Shown in pieces: positions 40,938 to 50,143 of a stretch of 64,000 nucleotides of DNA (positions are counted from its first letter, which is position 1; every line of letters begins with the position of its first letter). The notes under the pieces are model-generated. The model was not told where the DNA came from. It made no database searches and saw only the letters and a program-made list of their open reading frames with translations. Source of the DNA: JACCXG01 sp963750935 (GTDB taxonomy: Bacteria > Acidobacteriota > Vicinamibacteria > Vicinamibacterales > 2-12-FULL-66-21); the NCBI GenBank assembly GCA_963750935.1, contig CAVVSR010000006.1:186001-250000 (forward strand). Direction: 5' to 3'. Both the position numbers and the translations under genes were made by a program.

Positions 40938-41680
40938 CTATCTCGTGCTGACAATCAGGCCGAACTGCAGGTAGCCAGTGTCTCTAAGTCCTGGAACTCT
41001 GTAGTCGTCCCAGATGTAGGATGGCTGGAACGACAGGTGCTTCTCGACTGGAGCGTCGCGCCAGCCGAGATTCGATTTCTGGTCCACCCACCATTTCCCT
41101 GGTCATAAAAGACTTCGTAATTTGCGAATGGCTTCCAGATGTGGCCATCGACCGCGAGGGGATACGCGACGCCAATTCGATGCCGATAGCGGTTGATTTC
41201 ATCTGTCGGACGAAACCTTCTGACGTACATGTTGCGGTCGGCGATTTCGAATTTGCCAATGGAGAACTTCAATGTCCCGTCGATTCGAAACTGGTTCTCT
41301 TCGAACGTGTCGGCAAAACTTCCGGGCTGCACCGACGCTTCATTGAGGCCACTGGGGGGAATCTCGTAGTACAGATAGCTGGGCGTAATCGTCAGAAACT
41401 TTGTCGCCCGGATAGGGACGTCAACCTGAGCGACTGGTACGTCCACTTTGCCGTAGTAAAAGCCGTAGACGGCTAGTGCGATCCGGTCTTGGACAGGAGC
41501 GATCAGCCCGAGAAAGCTCCCAGGCACGAATAGCGAACCCCGTCCACCTGCTGCATCAGATGGAGCAGGTGAAGCAGGTGCCTCGAGGTCCTGGGCGGCA
41601 CACGGGGCGCCAAGCGCGACCAGCCATATCACCAGCAGACCCGAGATGAGATGCCGCGCAAATCTCTTGAATTCCTGCAT
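40938..41680 (-). CDS. DUF2490-like outer-membrane beta-barrel protein (one frameshift)
   Basis: Starting at ATG 41680 (MQEFKRFARHLISGLLVIWL, ribosome-binding site GTGGAG) with a signal peptide. The mature part alternates aromatic and polar residues in beta-strands and has the DUF2490-type stretches NRYRHRIGVAYPL and WKPFANYEVFYDQG...NRISAGATLQ. Near 41040 the frame slips; the last strands continue as VEKHLSFQPSYIWDDYRVPG, ending in GYLQFGLIVSTR at TAG 40938. Without the slip correction translation would run on to about 40955 with an unrelated tail. It is the first gene of the operon and lies 37 bp before the Kelch-tyrosinase start. It probably resides in the outer membrane; its function is unknown. 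Confidence 0.75.
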
Positions 41681-41756
41681 ATACATCTCCACGAACATCG
41701 CCATCCAAGCCGACGTCACCAGTGTGTGCGGTCCATCCGCCACGCAGGCAGATGGG

Positions 41757-41771
41757 GCAACGGCGATGCCA
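41757..41771 (-). promoter_or_regulatory. Sigma-54 type -24/-12 promoter of the Kelch-tyrosinase operon
   Basis: Minus strand: TGGCATC-GCCG-TTGC, identical over 15 bases to the site upstream of the other Kelch gene. The expected transcription start is near 41745, giving a 65-nt leader to ATG 41680. Confidence 0.78.
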
Positions 41772-41834
41772 TCGCCGATCCTCGTGGACAGGCCAGAATG
41801 CTGGCGTTTCGTTGCGGGTGCCGCGGACAGGATC

Positions 41835-41859
41835 GTGTGCTTTCGCGCAGTACGTGCGA
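41835..41859 (-). promoter_or_regulatory. Putative activator-binding box for the Kelch-tyrosinase operon
   Basis: Minus strand: TCGCACGTACTGCGCGAAAG followed by CACAC. It shares the GCACG and CGAAAGCACAC words with the box at 31953-31978 and stands about 75 bp before the -24 element. Confidence 0.5.
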
Positions 41860-41905
41860 TACCACGCGGCGCGTGGCGGCTCAGCGCGGGTACATTCCGA
41901 TGGCG

Positions 41906-42163
41906 GGCTGGTATGAAAGCTGGTCGGCGCCCTTCTCAGTGATGCTGGTGGTGCCGCTCGGCGTACTGGGTGCGCTGGTGTCTGCGGACGTGCGCGGGCT
42001 GGCCAACGACGTCTACTTTCAGGTGGGCGTGTTGACCACGGTTGGTCTGTCGGCCAAGAACGCGATCCTGATCGTCGAGTTTGCACAGGATCTGCAGGAC
42101 CGCTGACACGAGCTCGTCGAGGCAACTGCCATGGCCGTACGCGAGCGTCTGCGGCCATCGATC
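41906..42163 (+). pseudogene. Fragment of an AcrB/HAE1-type RND pump
   Basis: The plus strand reads YESWSAPFSVMLVVPLGVLG, then VYFQVGVLTTVGLSAKNAIL and VEFAQDLQDR. These are hallmarks of the C-terminal membrane block of HAE1 RND pumps. A TGA (42104-42106) replaces the expected Gly, and similarity continues to about 42163 (HELVEATAMAVRERLRP). Neither the long N-terminal part nor the end is present. It is a relic, opposite in strand to the surrounding genes. Confidence 0.75.
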
Positions 42164-42216
42164 CGCGTCACGCCGACGGGACTGCCGACCCAGATGTTCT
42201 CCTGTCTGTCGGCGTA
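42135..42216 (-). pseudogene. Small Reg_prop propeller fragment
   Basis: The minus strand reads MAVYADRQENIWVGSPVGVT then RIDG, which resembles one Reg_prop blade (DxxGNIWVGTxxGVTRID). It lies immediately after the stop of the orphan sensor kinase and overlaps the end of the RND relic. The match is short, so the call is tentative. Confidence 0.35.
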
Positions 42217-42224
42217 GACGGCCA

Positions 42225-45200
42225 TCACGAACGTTTCCAAAAGGCTGCCGGCGTCCTGGAGGCGAACAGCCGCGACCACCAGGAGCGCCTCCCGGACGTC
42301 GCGTAGACCGTGCTGGCAGGAACGCGTAGCTCCATTTCCATACCGGCGCCGACCTCGCTCCATACCGTCAGCTTCCCGCCGATCAGTGCCGCGCGTTCTG
42401 CCATGCCGCGCAATCCGTAGTGTCCCTCACGCCCCTGATTTGCGAGCACCTTCGGATCGATTCCTTTGCCATTGTCGCGCACGCGCAATCGGAACTCCTC
42501 GTTGTCGTAGCGGATCTCGACTTCGACCCGTCCGGCATACGCGTGCCGAAAGGCATTCCGAAGTGCCTCCGCCGCAATCTTGTAGATCTCGTCACGAACG
42601 ATCGGATGGAGCTCTCGCGTTTCGCCTTCGACGGCCACCTGGACCGCCGGTTGGAGGCCGCTGCCGGCCCCCGCGAGTTCTGCTCCCAGCGCGCCAATCG
42701 CCAGCGGGAGGTTGTTTTTCTCGATGGTGGAGGACCGTAATCCCTGCACGGCATCGCGCCCGTCCGTGATCGCCTTCGCCGCCTGATCAATCGCACCAGC
42801 TAGTTGCTCTTTCGCCTCTTCCGGGCGATCTGGCATCAGGTACAAGGCGGTCTGGAACCGCAGCAGCAGACCGTGGAAGCTTTGCAGCAACGTGTCGTGC
42901 AGCTCCCGCGCAATACGTGTGCGCTCGTTGACGCGTTCGTCGAGCCGTTGGTGGTACGCGCGAGCGACCTGACGGACGCGGAAAAGATAAGCAGTCCACA
43001 GCGCGGCAAACCCGCTAGCGACAACGAGCGCCTGGAACCAGCGCGTCTGGTAGTAGGCGGCGTCGATCGAGAATTCCAGAGCGGCACCGGCCTCGTTCCA
43101 CACGCCGCTGTTGTTGCTCGCGGCGACCCGGAAGCGGTAGGTGCCGGGACCGAGATCGGTATAGAACGCCTGCCGCCGCGTGCCGACGTCCTGCCAGTCT
43201 CGATCGCGCCCTTCCAGCTTGATGCGAAAGCGGTTCTTCTCCGGAGCGACGAGGCTCAGCGCCGTGTAGTCGATTTGCAGGTCGCGCAGGCGCGGCGGCA
43301 GGCGCAGGCCTTGAGCAGCATCGTAGGTCGCGCCGTCGGCGGTGATCTGCTCGACGTACACCGGGGGCGGTAGTTCGTTGCGAAGCAGGCGGCGCGGATC
43401 AACGATGCTCACGCCATCGATCGGCAAGAACACCAATGCGCCGCCCGCCGTCTTCGTCACGCGTGGTTTCTGCGGGTGGAACACCAGATTGCTTCGGACG
43501 CCGTCAGAGCTGTCGAACACCGTGAGCTGAACGGCGACCGCCGTGTGTCCGTCTTTCTCCGCGGCCGCGGCCCAGGTGTCGACCGCTGAGCGAGCGATGC
43601 GCAGGAGACCGCAGGCCGTGTACAACCACAATGCCTGCTCGTCGTCTTCCATCGACCAGTGAACCGTATCGCAGGGCAAGCCGTTCTTGCTGGACAGCGT
43701 CGCGATGTTCCCGCCTTTCAACCGGCTGAGTCCGCCCTGCGTCGCAGCCCAGAGTGCGCCATCCGCACTGAACCGAAAATCCAGGATTTGGCCGGCGCCG
43801 AGGCCATCTTCTGCCGAGTACGCGACACCGAGCCGGTCTCCGGAGAAGTACGCGACCCCGCCTTTGTCGAAACCAAGCCAGATGCCGCCTCGCCGAGGGT
43901 CCGCGATCGCCACCACAGCGTGGTCTCTATGACCGAGCGCTGCCCAGGGAATCTGCTCCACCGCTTCGCCGCGCACTCGAATCAGCCCGCGCTGCCGGTT
44001 GACGACCCAGATATCACGGGCGGTATCCTCCACAATCGAAAGCACGTATCCACCGGGAACGGCGCCGATGGGGATGAACCGATCATTTTGGAGATAGCCG
44101 AACTCGCGGTTGGTCGACACCCAGATGCGCCCGCGATGATCCTCGAACAGCGAATGCGGGCCCAACCCATTGAGTAGCCCGCCGTCGCGTCCGAATGGCG
44201 TCATCTGCGCGTTGTGCCATCTGCCGAGGCCGAGAGCAGAGCCCAGCCAGATGCTTCCATCCGTGGCGCCCAGCACGGACAACACCAGCGGCGTGGTCAA
44301 CCCCTCTTTCTGGGTCCAGGTCGGAATCGAAAAGTCACGAAAGCGGTCGAGGCCGCTCAAGGTAGCGACCCAAATATTGCCTTCACGATCTTCGAAGAGG
44401 TCTCGAACGGAATCCCCTGAGAGACCGTCCCGTTCGGCGAACCGATCGGTCCGGCCCCCGTGCAGGTGCGCCAGGCCGCGGTTGAGCGTAGCGACCCACA
44501 GCGCGCCGTCGCGATCACGAAGCAGCCGCCGGGCGAAATCCTCCGGCACTCCATTCTGCACGGACGATGGTTCGAGCCGCCCGTTGACGAAGCGGGCGAC
44601 TCTTCGTCCCCGAACGATCAGAAGCGATCCCTCTTCGTCTTCACCGAGAACTCGAACGCCGCTTGCCTCGTCTGGAAGCGAATAGAATTCAGGGGCGCCC
44701 GGCTTCCATCTCCAGAGTCCGTTCGGTACTCCCGCCCAGAGATTGCCCTTCCGGTCCTCATAGAAGCCGGCGGCGCCGCCGCCGTCGGCAGCCGCCTCGG
44801 AGCAGGTGGCGCGACCGGCTTGAATGGCGCAGAGCCTCCCGGTGGGTATCCCGAACGAACCCGCCCAGACCGTGCCCTCACGGTCTTCGAGGAGAGCAGA
44901 CACCTGGTAGCCCGCGAGCTCCGGAAACTGCGTGAGCTTGCCGGCCTTCCAGCTCGCCAGGCCGGTGTAGGCGCCAATCCACAGCGTTCCGTCGCGCGCC
45001 GTGAGCAGCGCGTGAATCGGGCCCGCGACGAGGGCCTGGTCTCCGGACGGCTGCCACGGGACGGCCCGGACGCCGTCGAAGCGAACGAGGCCGAACTCGG
45101 TGCCGAGCCAGAGATAACCATCCGGCGTCTGGGCGATGGTGTAGATGGACCCTTTGAAAACACCATCACGGACTTTCCACGACGTGTGCGCGTACTGACT

Positions 45201-45284
45201 GACCGCGAGAGCCGGGTTCAGCGCGAAGGCGACAGAGCAGCACACCAGGAGCATGCCAGCCGCCATAAGGCTGCCTCGTCGCAT
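42225..45284 (-). CDS. Two-component sensor kinase with Reg_prop propellers (orphan paralogue)
   Basis: A 1019-residue sensor from ATG 45284 (MRRGSLMAAGMLLVCCSVAF), a better start than 45362 because it begins at the signal peptide. Two Reg_prop propellers (GYLWLGTEFGLVRFDG, GNIWVATLSGLDRFRD) are followed by Y_Y_Y (FRIKLEGRDRDWQDV), one membrane helix (LVVASGFAALWTAYLFRV), HisKA_3 with His796 in RELHDTLLQSF, and HATPase_c (DNGKGID, HYGLRGMAERA). It is closely related at nucleotide level over the kinase part to the sensor at 26215-29523, but no response regulator follows; only debris is found. It begins 87 bp after the end of the TonB receptor gene on the same strand, suggesting sensing of that receptor's substrate. 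Confidence 0.94.
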   Translation of the reverse strand: MRRGSLMAAGMLLVCCSVAFALNPALAVSQYAHTSWKVRDGVFKGSIYTIAQTPDGYLWLGTEFGLVRFDGVRAVPWQPSGDQALVAGPIHALLTARDGTLWIGAYTGLASWKAGKLTQFPELAGYQVSALLEDREGTVWAGSFGIPTGRLCAIQAGRATCSEAAADGGGAAGFYEDRKGNLWAGVPNGLWRWKPGAPEFYSLPDEASGVRVLGEDEEGSLLIVRGRRVARFVNGRLEPSSVQNGVPEDFARRLLRDRDGALWVATLNRGLAHLHGGRTDRFAERDGLSGDSVRDLFEDREGNIWVATLSGLDRFRDFSIPTWTQKEGLTTPLVLSVLGATDGSIWLGSALGLGRWHNAQMTPFGRDGGLLNGLGPHSLFEDHRGRIWVSTNREFGYLQNDRFIPIGAVPGGYVLSIVEDTARDIWVVNRQRGLIRVRGEAVEQIPWAALGHRDHAVVAIADPRRGGIWLGFDKGGVAYFSGDRLGVAYSAEDGLGAGQILDFRFSADGALWAATQGGLSRLKGGNIATLSSKNGLPCDTVHWSMEDDEQALWLYTACGLLRIARSAVDTWAAAAEKDGHTAVAVQLTVFDSSDGVRSNLVFHPQKPRVTKTAGGALVFLPIDGVSIVDPRRLLRNELPPPVYVEQITADGATYDAAQGLRLPPRLRDLQIDYTALSLVAPEKNRFRIKLEGRDRDWQDVGTRRQAFYTDLGPGTYRFRVAASNNSGVWNEAGAALEFSIDAAYYQTRWFQALVVASGFAALWTAYLFRVRQVARAYHQRLDERVNERTRIARELHDTLLQSFHGLLLRFQTALYLMPDRPEEAKEQLAGAIDQAAKAITDGRDAVQGLRSSTIEKNNLPLAIGALGAELAGAGSGLQPAVQVAVEGETRELHPIVRDEIYKIAAEALRNAFRHAYAGRVEVEIRYDNEEFRLRVRDNGKGIDPKVLANQGREGHYGLRGMAERAALIGGKLTVWSEVGAGMEMELRVPASTVYATSGRRSWWSRLFASRTPAAFWKRS

Positions 45285-45371
45285 GTCCGCTCTATCCAAT
45301 CCCGCGCAGGGCTCGAATGTTCGCGTGTTTGTCTGCCACTGCCAGCCACAAGAGGCGTGCACCTGGATTCG

Positions 45372-48300
45372 CTAGAAGTAATACTTCGCGACCAGCTGCA
45401 CGATGCGCGCGTTGCCTACCGTGCTGGTGATCGTGCCAAAGGCGGTGCTCTGGATGTTCGCCTGCGGCGCGCCGAAGTTCGGGTGGTTGAACGCGTTGAA
45501 GACTTCGCCGCGGAACATAATGTAGTGCTGAGCGAACGTCTCGAAGCGCTTGCTTACAGACAGATCAACGTTCTGGTAGCGGGGAGCGCGCAAGATGCCG
45601 ACGCCTGCATTGCCGAACCGTCCCAGAGGCGCGGAGACGAACGCCGCTCGATCGATCCAGCGTTCGAGCGTCGGGTTTTCGACCGCTCCGTTACCGATCC
45701 GATTGGGGCGCTCGGGGGACCGTGAGGCCTGGAGCGAAGGGTTCGCGCCGTCGGTCACCGTGATCGGGAACCCACTATGGGCCGTCACTGCGAAGCTCAC
45801 CGACCAGCCGCCCGCGATCGCGTCGAGCGCACGGTGCGAGTCCGCGCCAAACCGCTGCCCTCTGCCGAAGGGCACCTCGTACCTGCCGGCCATCGAAAAG
45901 ACGTGCCGCGCGTCGTAGTTCGCCGGGCCGTAGTTGGCTTCGATGTCATAGCTGTTCATCGGATACGCGCCCTCGCCCGCCACACCCACGTTGCCGAAGT
46001 ACCCTGAGTTGTTGGCCATCGCCTTGCCCAAGGTGTAATTGGCGACGAAATCCAGCCCATACCACAGCCGCTGCTTGAACGTCGATTGCAGCGCATTGTA
46101 ATCGCTCCGCCCTCGCGACGCCGTCGTGCTGATGGACGTGATCAACGGATTGAACTGGTACAGCGGACGACGCTGCTGCACCGGCAACCAGGTGCTCGGG
46201 TCGCCCGTGCCGGGCAGCGGCTGATTGCCGTCGATCGGCGTCACGAGCTGCGTGGACTTGTTCCCCACGTACCCGACGTTGAGCGAGGACCGCTGTCCGA
46301 TCAGATATTCGGCGAACACGTTCCACTGCTGCGTGAGCTGCGGCCGCAGCTCGGGATCCCATGCACGGAGCTGGCCCGATACCGTGTCGAGCGCCTGCAG
46401 CCCCACGAAGCCAGTGGCGATGGTGCCGGGCCCGCTCGTCGCGTCGTACCGCACTTCCGATTCGAAGAAGAATGGCGGGTTGAGCGGGAGCCGCAGATTG
46501 GCGCCAGTGCCTTCCATGTACTGCGCGATGCCATACCCGCCGCGTAAGACCCATCGGTCGTTCATGCGATAGGCCAGGCCGACGCGCGGTTCCCATCCGT
46601 TGTAGAACGGCTTATAGAGCGCGCGGCTGTTGCCGTTCTGCCCGGCAAGTTGAATCTGCCCGGTCGACAGATCGAAGTTGGCCTGGCGGTCGTCTTTCTC
46701 GACCAAGGGCGAGGTATACGCCCACCGCATGCCGAGGTTCAGCGTCAGCGTGTCGACGATCTTGAAGTCGTCGCCCGCATAAATGCTCGTCCGGTGCTGC
46801 ACGTGCGTCCAAGGATCGGTCGCGGAGCCTCGGCCTTTCTGCGACACCTGATCCAGCAGAAAATCGGCAAACGGCGCGCCCGTGAAATTGAACGCGTTGA
46901 ATGCGATGAAGCCGTTCCGGCCGTTGTTGCCCGGGTAGTGCGACTCGCTCTGGTAGTAGTTCCACGAACCGCCGAACTTGAGCGTGTGGCGGCCGAGCAG
47001 CCACGTCAGCCGCTCGTTGACCTGATACACGAGGCTGGCGTTGTTGGTGCCTGTCTCGGCACTGCCGATCTCGGTGAGGTCGTTGCCCCAGCGAATGTTG
47101 GTCAGGCCGCGCACGACCTGGTCGCCCGGGATCCCCAGCTCGTTGTTCAACTTGCCGAGGCCGAGCAGATCGATCGGGTCGCTGAGGCGTGAGGAGTCGT
47201 TGACGCCGACGAGCAGGTCGTTGACTATCGACGTGCCGAAGATGCGGTTCCAGTTGACCGCCATGCCCCAGAAGGGATTGTTCGCGGCCGAGGCGAATGA
47301 CAGCGGCATCACCGTCGCCAAGGGCGCCGACTCGAATGCCTGGCGCGAATACCGCACGTACAACTTGTCCCGGGCCGACGCATTCCAATCGAGCTTCACG
47401 TCGAACTGGTCCACGTGCTGCTCATTTCCCGTGACGCCCTTGTAGTTCTGTCGAAAGTCGCTGAGTGGACGGCCGACGTTCGCTCGCGGATACAGCGATT
47501 CGTCCGCAAACACGTTGCGGGCAAAATTGCTGAATCGGGTGACCGGGATCTGGTTGTTCGGGAACGGCTGTCCGGTCAACGGGTCGCGGATGACAATGCC
47601 CCTCGAGAGCAGGCTGCTGAGATCGCCTCGCCGCCACTCATCGGGCACGACGGTCGCGAAGGAGTCCGTGGGAGGGGAGTCCTGGCGTCCGCCCTGGTAG
47701 TCCCCGAAGAAGAACAGCCGATTGCGCAGCAGCGGCCCACCAAATGTGCCGCCGAAGACGTCACGCGTGAACTTCGCCTTCGCGCCGCCCGCGCGGTTGG
47801 TGGCCCAGGGCGTCGCCGCGAGCCTGTTGTCGCGCCAGTAGTAGAACCCGTTCCCGCGGTAGCGGTTCGCCCCTGATTTGATCACCATGTTGACGATGGC
47901 GCCGGCCACGTTCCCGAGCTCGGCGGCGTAGTTGTTCGATTCGACGCTCACCTGTTCCACAGCGTCGGGACTCGGCTGGTATGAAATGAGGTTGCTGATC
48001 GCTTCGTTGCTGTCGATGCCGTCGACCGTGAAGTTGTTGACCTGCTGGCGTTGACCGTTCACCGCCGGCCGGCCGAATTCGCCCCTGAGGGTGTCGAACT
48101 CGTTCGGCTGAGTCGAAACCACGCCCGGAGTGTAGAGCGAGACCGCCGACAGGTTCCGTCCCTGGAGCGGAAGGGCCGCGACCTGCTCCCGCTCGACGAT
48201 CCTGCCAACGACTGCGTTCTCCGTCTGGAGCAGGGCCGTCGTCGAGACGACTTCGATGCGCTGCTCGAGTCCCCCCAGCGCCAACCTGAAGTCGACGCGC

Positions 48301-48722
48301 GCCGCTTGCGCGGCCGACAGCGTCACCGTGGACTGGCCGCTCTTGAAGCCTTGCAGCTTCGTGGCGATCACGTAGGTGCCAATCGCGACGCCCGTGATGA
48401 TGTAGTTTCCAGCCTCGTTCGTGACGCCGGTGTAAGCGATGTTGGTGGCCTGGTTCGTCGCGGTGACGATGAGGCCCGGCACGGCGGCGCCGGATTCATC
48501 GGACACAATGCCCGTGACCGTGGCCAGACCGGTCTGCGCCCCCGCCGCCGTCGGCAGGACGCCAGCACAACCTGAAGCGAGCACCAGAACCAGAACTCGC
48601 GGACACCACCCTCCACGAGGGCACGAACGTCTCTCCCGCGATCGCCTTGCGTCAACTGGCGGGTCTGAATCAGGCTGGCCAGGTAACCGGCTGGAGCACC
48701 CAAGGTCCGTCGCCATAGCCAT
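45372..48722 (-). CDS. TonB-dependent receptor, Oar-like with carboxypeptidase-regulatory domain
   Basis: A 1116-residue outer-membrane receptor. The signal region lies at about residues 40-62, followed by a CarboxypepD_reg-like domain (GLATVTGIVSDESGAAVPGL, TNEAGNYIITGVAIGTYVIA). A plug domain follows (about 155-275, NFTVDGIDSNEAISN, GNVAGAIVNMVIKSG). A long barrel ends in ARIVQLVAKYYF with terminal Phe. It probably imports or senses a large substrate with TonB energy. An orphan propeller sensor kinase is encoded right behind it. The annotated start at 48722 has an unusually long pre-signal; an internal start at the VLVLVLASGCAG segment is possible, as no ATG there is clear. Confidence 0.93.
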   Translation of the reverse strand: MAMATDLGCSSRLPGQPDSDPPVDARRSRERRSCPRGGWCPRVLVLVLASGCAGVLPTAAGAQTGLATVTGIVSDESGAAVPGLIVTATNQATNIAYTGVTNEAGNYIITGVAIGTYVIATKLQGFKSGQSTVTLSAAQAARVDFRLALGGLEQRIEVVSTTALLQTENAVVGRIVEREQVAALPLQGRNLSAVSLYTPGVVSTQPNEFDTLRGEFGRPAVNGQRQQVNNFTVDGIDSNEAISNLISYQPSPDAVEQVSVESNNYAAELGNVAGAIVNMVIKSGANRYRGNGFYYWRDNRLAATPWATNRAGGAKAKFTRDVFGGTFGGPLLRNRLFFFGDYQGGRQDSPPTDSFATVVPDEWRRGDLSSLLSRGIVIRDPLTGQPFPNNQIPVTRFSNFARNVFADESLYPRANVGRPLSDFRQNYKGVTGNEQHVDQFDVKLDWNASARDKLYVRYSRQAFESAPLATVMPLSFASAANNPFWGMAVNWNRIFGTSIVNDLLVGVNDSSRLSDPIDLLGLGKLNNELGIPGDQVVRGLTNIRWGNDLTEIGSAETGTNNASLVYQVNERLTWLLGRHTLKFGGSWNYYQSESHYPGNNGRNGFIAFNAFNFTGAPFADFLLDQVSQKGRGSATDPWTHVQHRTSIYAGDDFKIVDTLTLNLGMRWAYTSPLVEKDDRQANFDLSTGQIQLAGQNGNSRALYKPFYNGWEPRVGLAYRMNDRWVLRGGYGIAQYMEGTGANLRLPLNPPFFFESEVRYDATSGPGTIATGFVGLQALDTVSGQLRAWDPELRPQLTQQWNVFAEYLIGQRSSLNVGYVGNKSTQLVTPIDGNQPLPGTGDPSTWLPVQQRRPLYQFNPLITSISTTASRGRSDYNALQSTFKQRLWYGLDFVANYTLGKAMANNSGYFGNVGVAGEGAYPMNSYDIEANYGPANYDARHVFSMAGRYEVPFGRGQRFGADSHRALDAIAGGWSVSFAVTAHSGFPITVTDGANPSLQASRSPERPNRIGNGAVENPTLERWIDRAAFVSAPLGRFGNAGVGILRAPRYQNVDLSVSKRFETFAQHYIMFRGEVFNAFNHPNFGAPQANIQSTAFGTITSTVGNARIVQLVAKYYF

Positions 48723-48975
48723 GTCCCCCTAGCCCTCCCCGCTCCCATCCAGAGGCGACCGTCGTCATCTTCATATAAGGATGCGACGCAAGGACGGCCG
48801 GCACCGTCGGGAGTCCGACTGCGTGCCGCTCATCTCGAAGGTGTCTGCGCCCGGGCGGGCGCGACGGCTGTGCATTATTAACACGGTCTTGCGCCGTACG
48901 GCTGTCGATTCGACGGGGTCGAAGAATCGTACCCGAATGAGCCAAACGCGAGACTCCTTCGGGCGGATTTTACTG
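48723..48975. other. Divergent upstream region of the TonB receptor
   Basis: About 250 bp that should contain the receptor's promoter on the minus strand. A purine-rich GGGAGCGGGGAGGGCTAGGGG lies just before the start on that strand. No -24/-12 element was seen and no gene was recognised. Confidence 0.4.
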
Positions 48976-49085
48976 CTACAGCTCGATGATTCCGCGCTTC
49001 AGGCCGATGATCGCGGCATGCGTCCGGTCGTTGGCGTCGAGTTCGCAAGAATGCTCTTGATTCGCCCCTTGACGGTGTCCTCCTG
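48976..49085 (-). pseudogene. C-terminal relic of a NarL/FixJ response regulator
   Basis: On the minus strand the sequence reads EDTVKGRIKSILAN and, after a one-base slip, LDANDRTHAAIIGLKRGIIE-Leu-stop. It matches the end of the response regulator at 25589-26218 nearly base for base, including the stop codon. Similarity ends abruptly at about 49084. The receiver domain is missing, so it cannot work as a regulator. Confidence 0.85.
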
Positions 49086-49102
49086 ACACGGCTGCCGACC
49101 TG

Positions 49103-49126
49103 CTGAAAGGTGACACGCACACTGCG
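49103..49126 (+). promoter_or_regulatory. Putative activator-binding box for the trypsin-like gene
   Basis: CTGAAAGGTGACACGCACAC-TGCG shares CTGAAA, CACGCAC and the tail of the box at 56031-56048. It stands about 90 bp before the -24 element. Confidence 0.4.
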
Positions 49127-49203
49127 TGCTCTCAGACGCCTGGCCGCCGCCGGGCACACGCGGAATTCGCGCCATTTGCGCCCGTTTCCTCGGCGTCGGA
49201 CAG

Positions 49204-49218
49204 CGGCATCCTCGTTGC
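49204..49218 (+). promoter_or_regulatory. Sigma-54 type -24/-12 promoter of the trypsin-like gene
   Basis: CGGCATC-CTCG-TTGC with GG and GC 10 bp apart. The expected start of transcription is near 49229, about 60 nt before ATG 49292. Confidence 0.7.
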
Positions 49219-49291
49219 CCTTCCAATGGTCGTCGCAGCAGCGATCCGGCATCGGTCAGCCGATTCAGCTGCCGAACTTGGAGTGGGTCCG

Positions 49292-50071
49292 ATGTCCAAA
49301 GATCGTGTTGCTGTCCCCGTAGTCGTCACCACGGCGTCTGCCGTTCTGTTTTTGGGCCTCGGAAGTTATCTCTGGGCACGGCCCAGCGTCGACCCACAGC
49401 AGGAATTGGCGGCCCTGCGCGCCGCCATCGTCGCCGATGTGAAGGGCCAGCTCCAGACCGAAATGGGCCTGTTGCCCCTGGCGCTGATTCGCGATCGCCG
49501 GCGCAGTTTCGTCGAGCTCTATTCATACGACGACCAGGGTGCCAGCAGCTACGGCACCGCCGGCTACCTTGGCAACGGCTATTTCATCACCGTCAAGCAT
49601 GGCGTGGTTGCCTTGGGCCAAGACGGTGTCTCCGATCCCCGTGTCATCAACTCCATCACGTTGATGATCGACGGGCGTCCGATCAGCGCGCGCGTGGTGG
49701 ATGCCGGCGATGCTCGCGTCGAGGTCGACCCAGGCGATTGGGCGATCCTCAAGGTCAAGGAGAACGTCGATCTCCCGGCATTGACTCTCGGGCTGAACTA
49801 TCAGTTCGAGTTTGCCGATCCGATCTTCCGTCTGGGCAACGACTACTCCAAAGGTATCGTCGTATCGACCGGGTACGTGGGCCAGCGGACTCCCAACCAG
49901 CTGGTCACCTGTTTGACGGACGGCCACCCCGGCGTGTCCGGCGGCGGTGTGCTGAACGCCGAGGGTCGGCTGGTGGGCATTCCGATCGGCCGTATGCAGG
50001 GGGATTTCCGCTTCTCGTTCATTCTTCCGCTTCGCGAGGAGATGTTCCAGAAGGTGAAGTTCGCCCCCTAG
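49292..50071 (+). CDS. Membrane-anchored trypsin-like serine protease
   Basis: A 259-residue protein with one N-terminal membrane segment (residues 7-28) and a trypsin-like peptidase domain. The catalytic triad is visible in order: His103 in GYFITVKHGVV, Asp149 in VDPGDWAILKV and Ser216 in GHPGVSGGGVLNAEG. There is no PDZ domain, unlike DegP/HtrA. It should cleave proteins in the periplasm while attached to the inner membrane. ATG 49292 with GGAGTGGG upstream is favoured over an in-frame start at 49226, which would fall at the predicted transcription start. It is driven by a sigma-54 type promoter and followed by another such unit. Confidence 0.85.
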   Translation: MSKDRVAVPVVVTTASAVLFLGLGSYLWARPSVDPQQELAALRAAIVADVKGQLQTEMGLLPLALIRDRRRSFVELYSYDDQGASSYGTAGYLGNGYFITVKHGVVALGQDGVSDPRVINSITLMIDGRPISARVVDAGDARVEVDPGDWAILKVKENVDLPALTLGLNYQFEFADPIFRLGNDYSKGIVVSTGYVGQRTPNQLVTCLTDGHPGVSGGGVLNAEGRLVGIPIGRMQGDFRFSFILPLREEMFQKVKFAP

Positions 50072-50143
50072 CGACAGTCAGCCGTTCCTTCACGTCAACC
50101 TGATGGCGCCTTGAACGACGCCTCCTACGCGCCGCCCGGTTCG

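Noticed and set aside
41651..42106. 151-codon plus-strand frame as a functional gene
   Set aside because: Only the part after 41906 resembles an RND pump, and it ends in a premature stop; the first half overlaps the DUF2490 promoter region.
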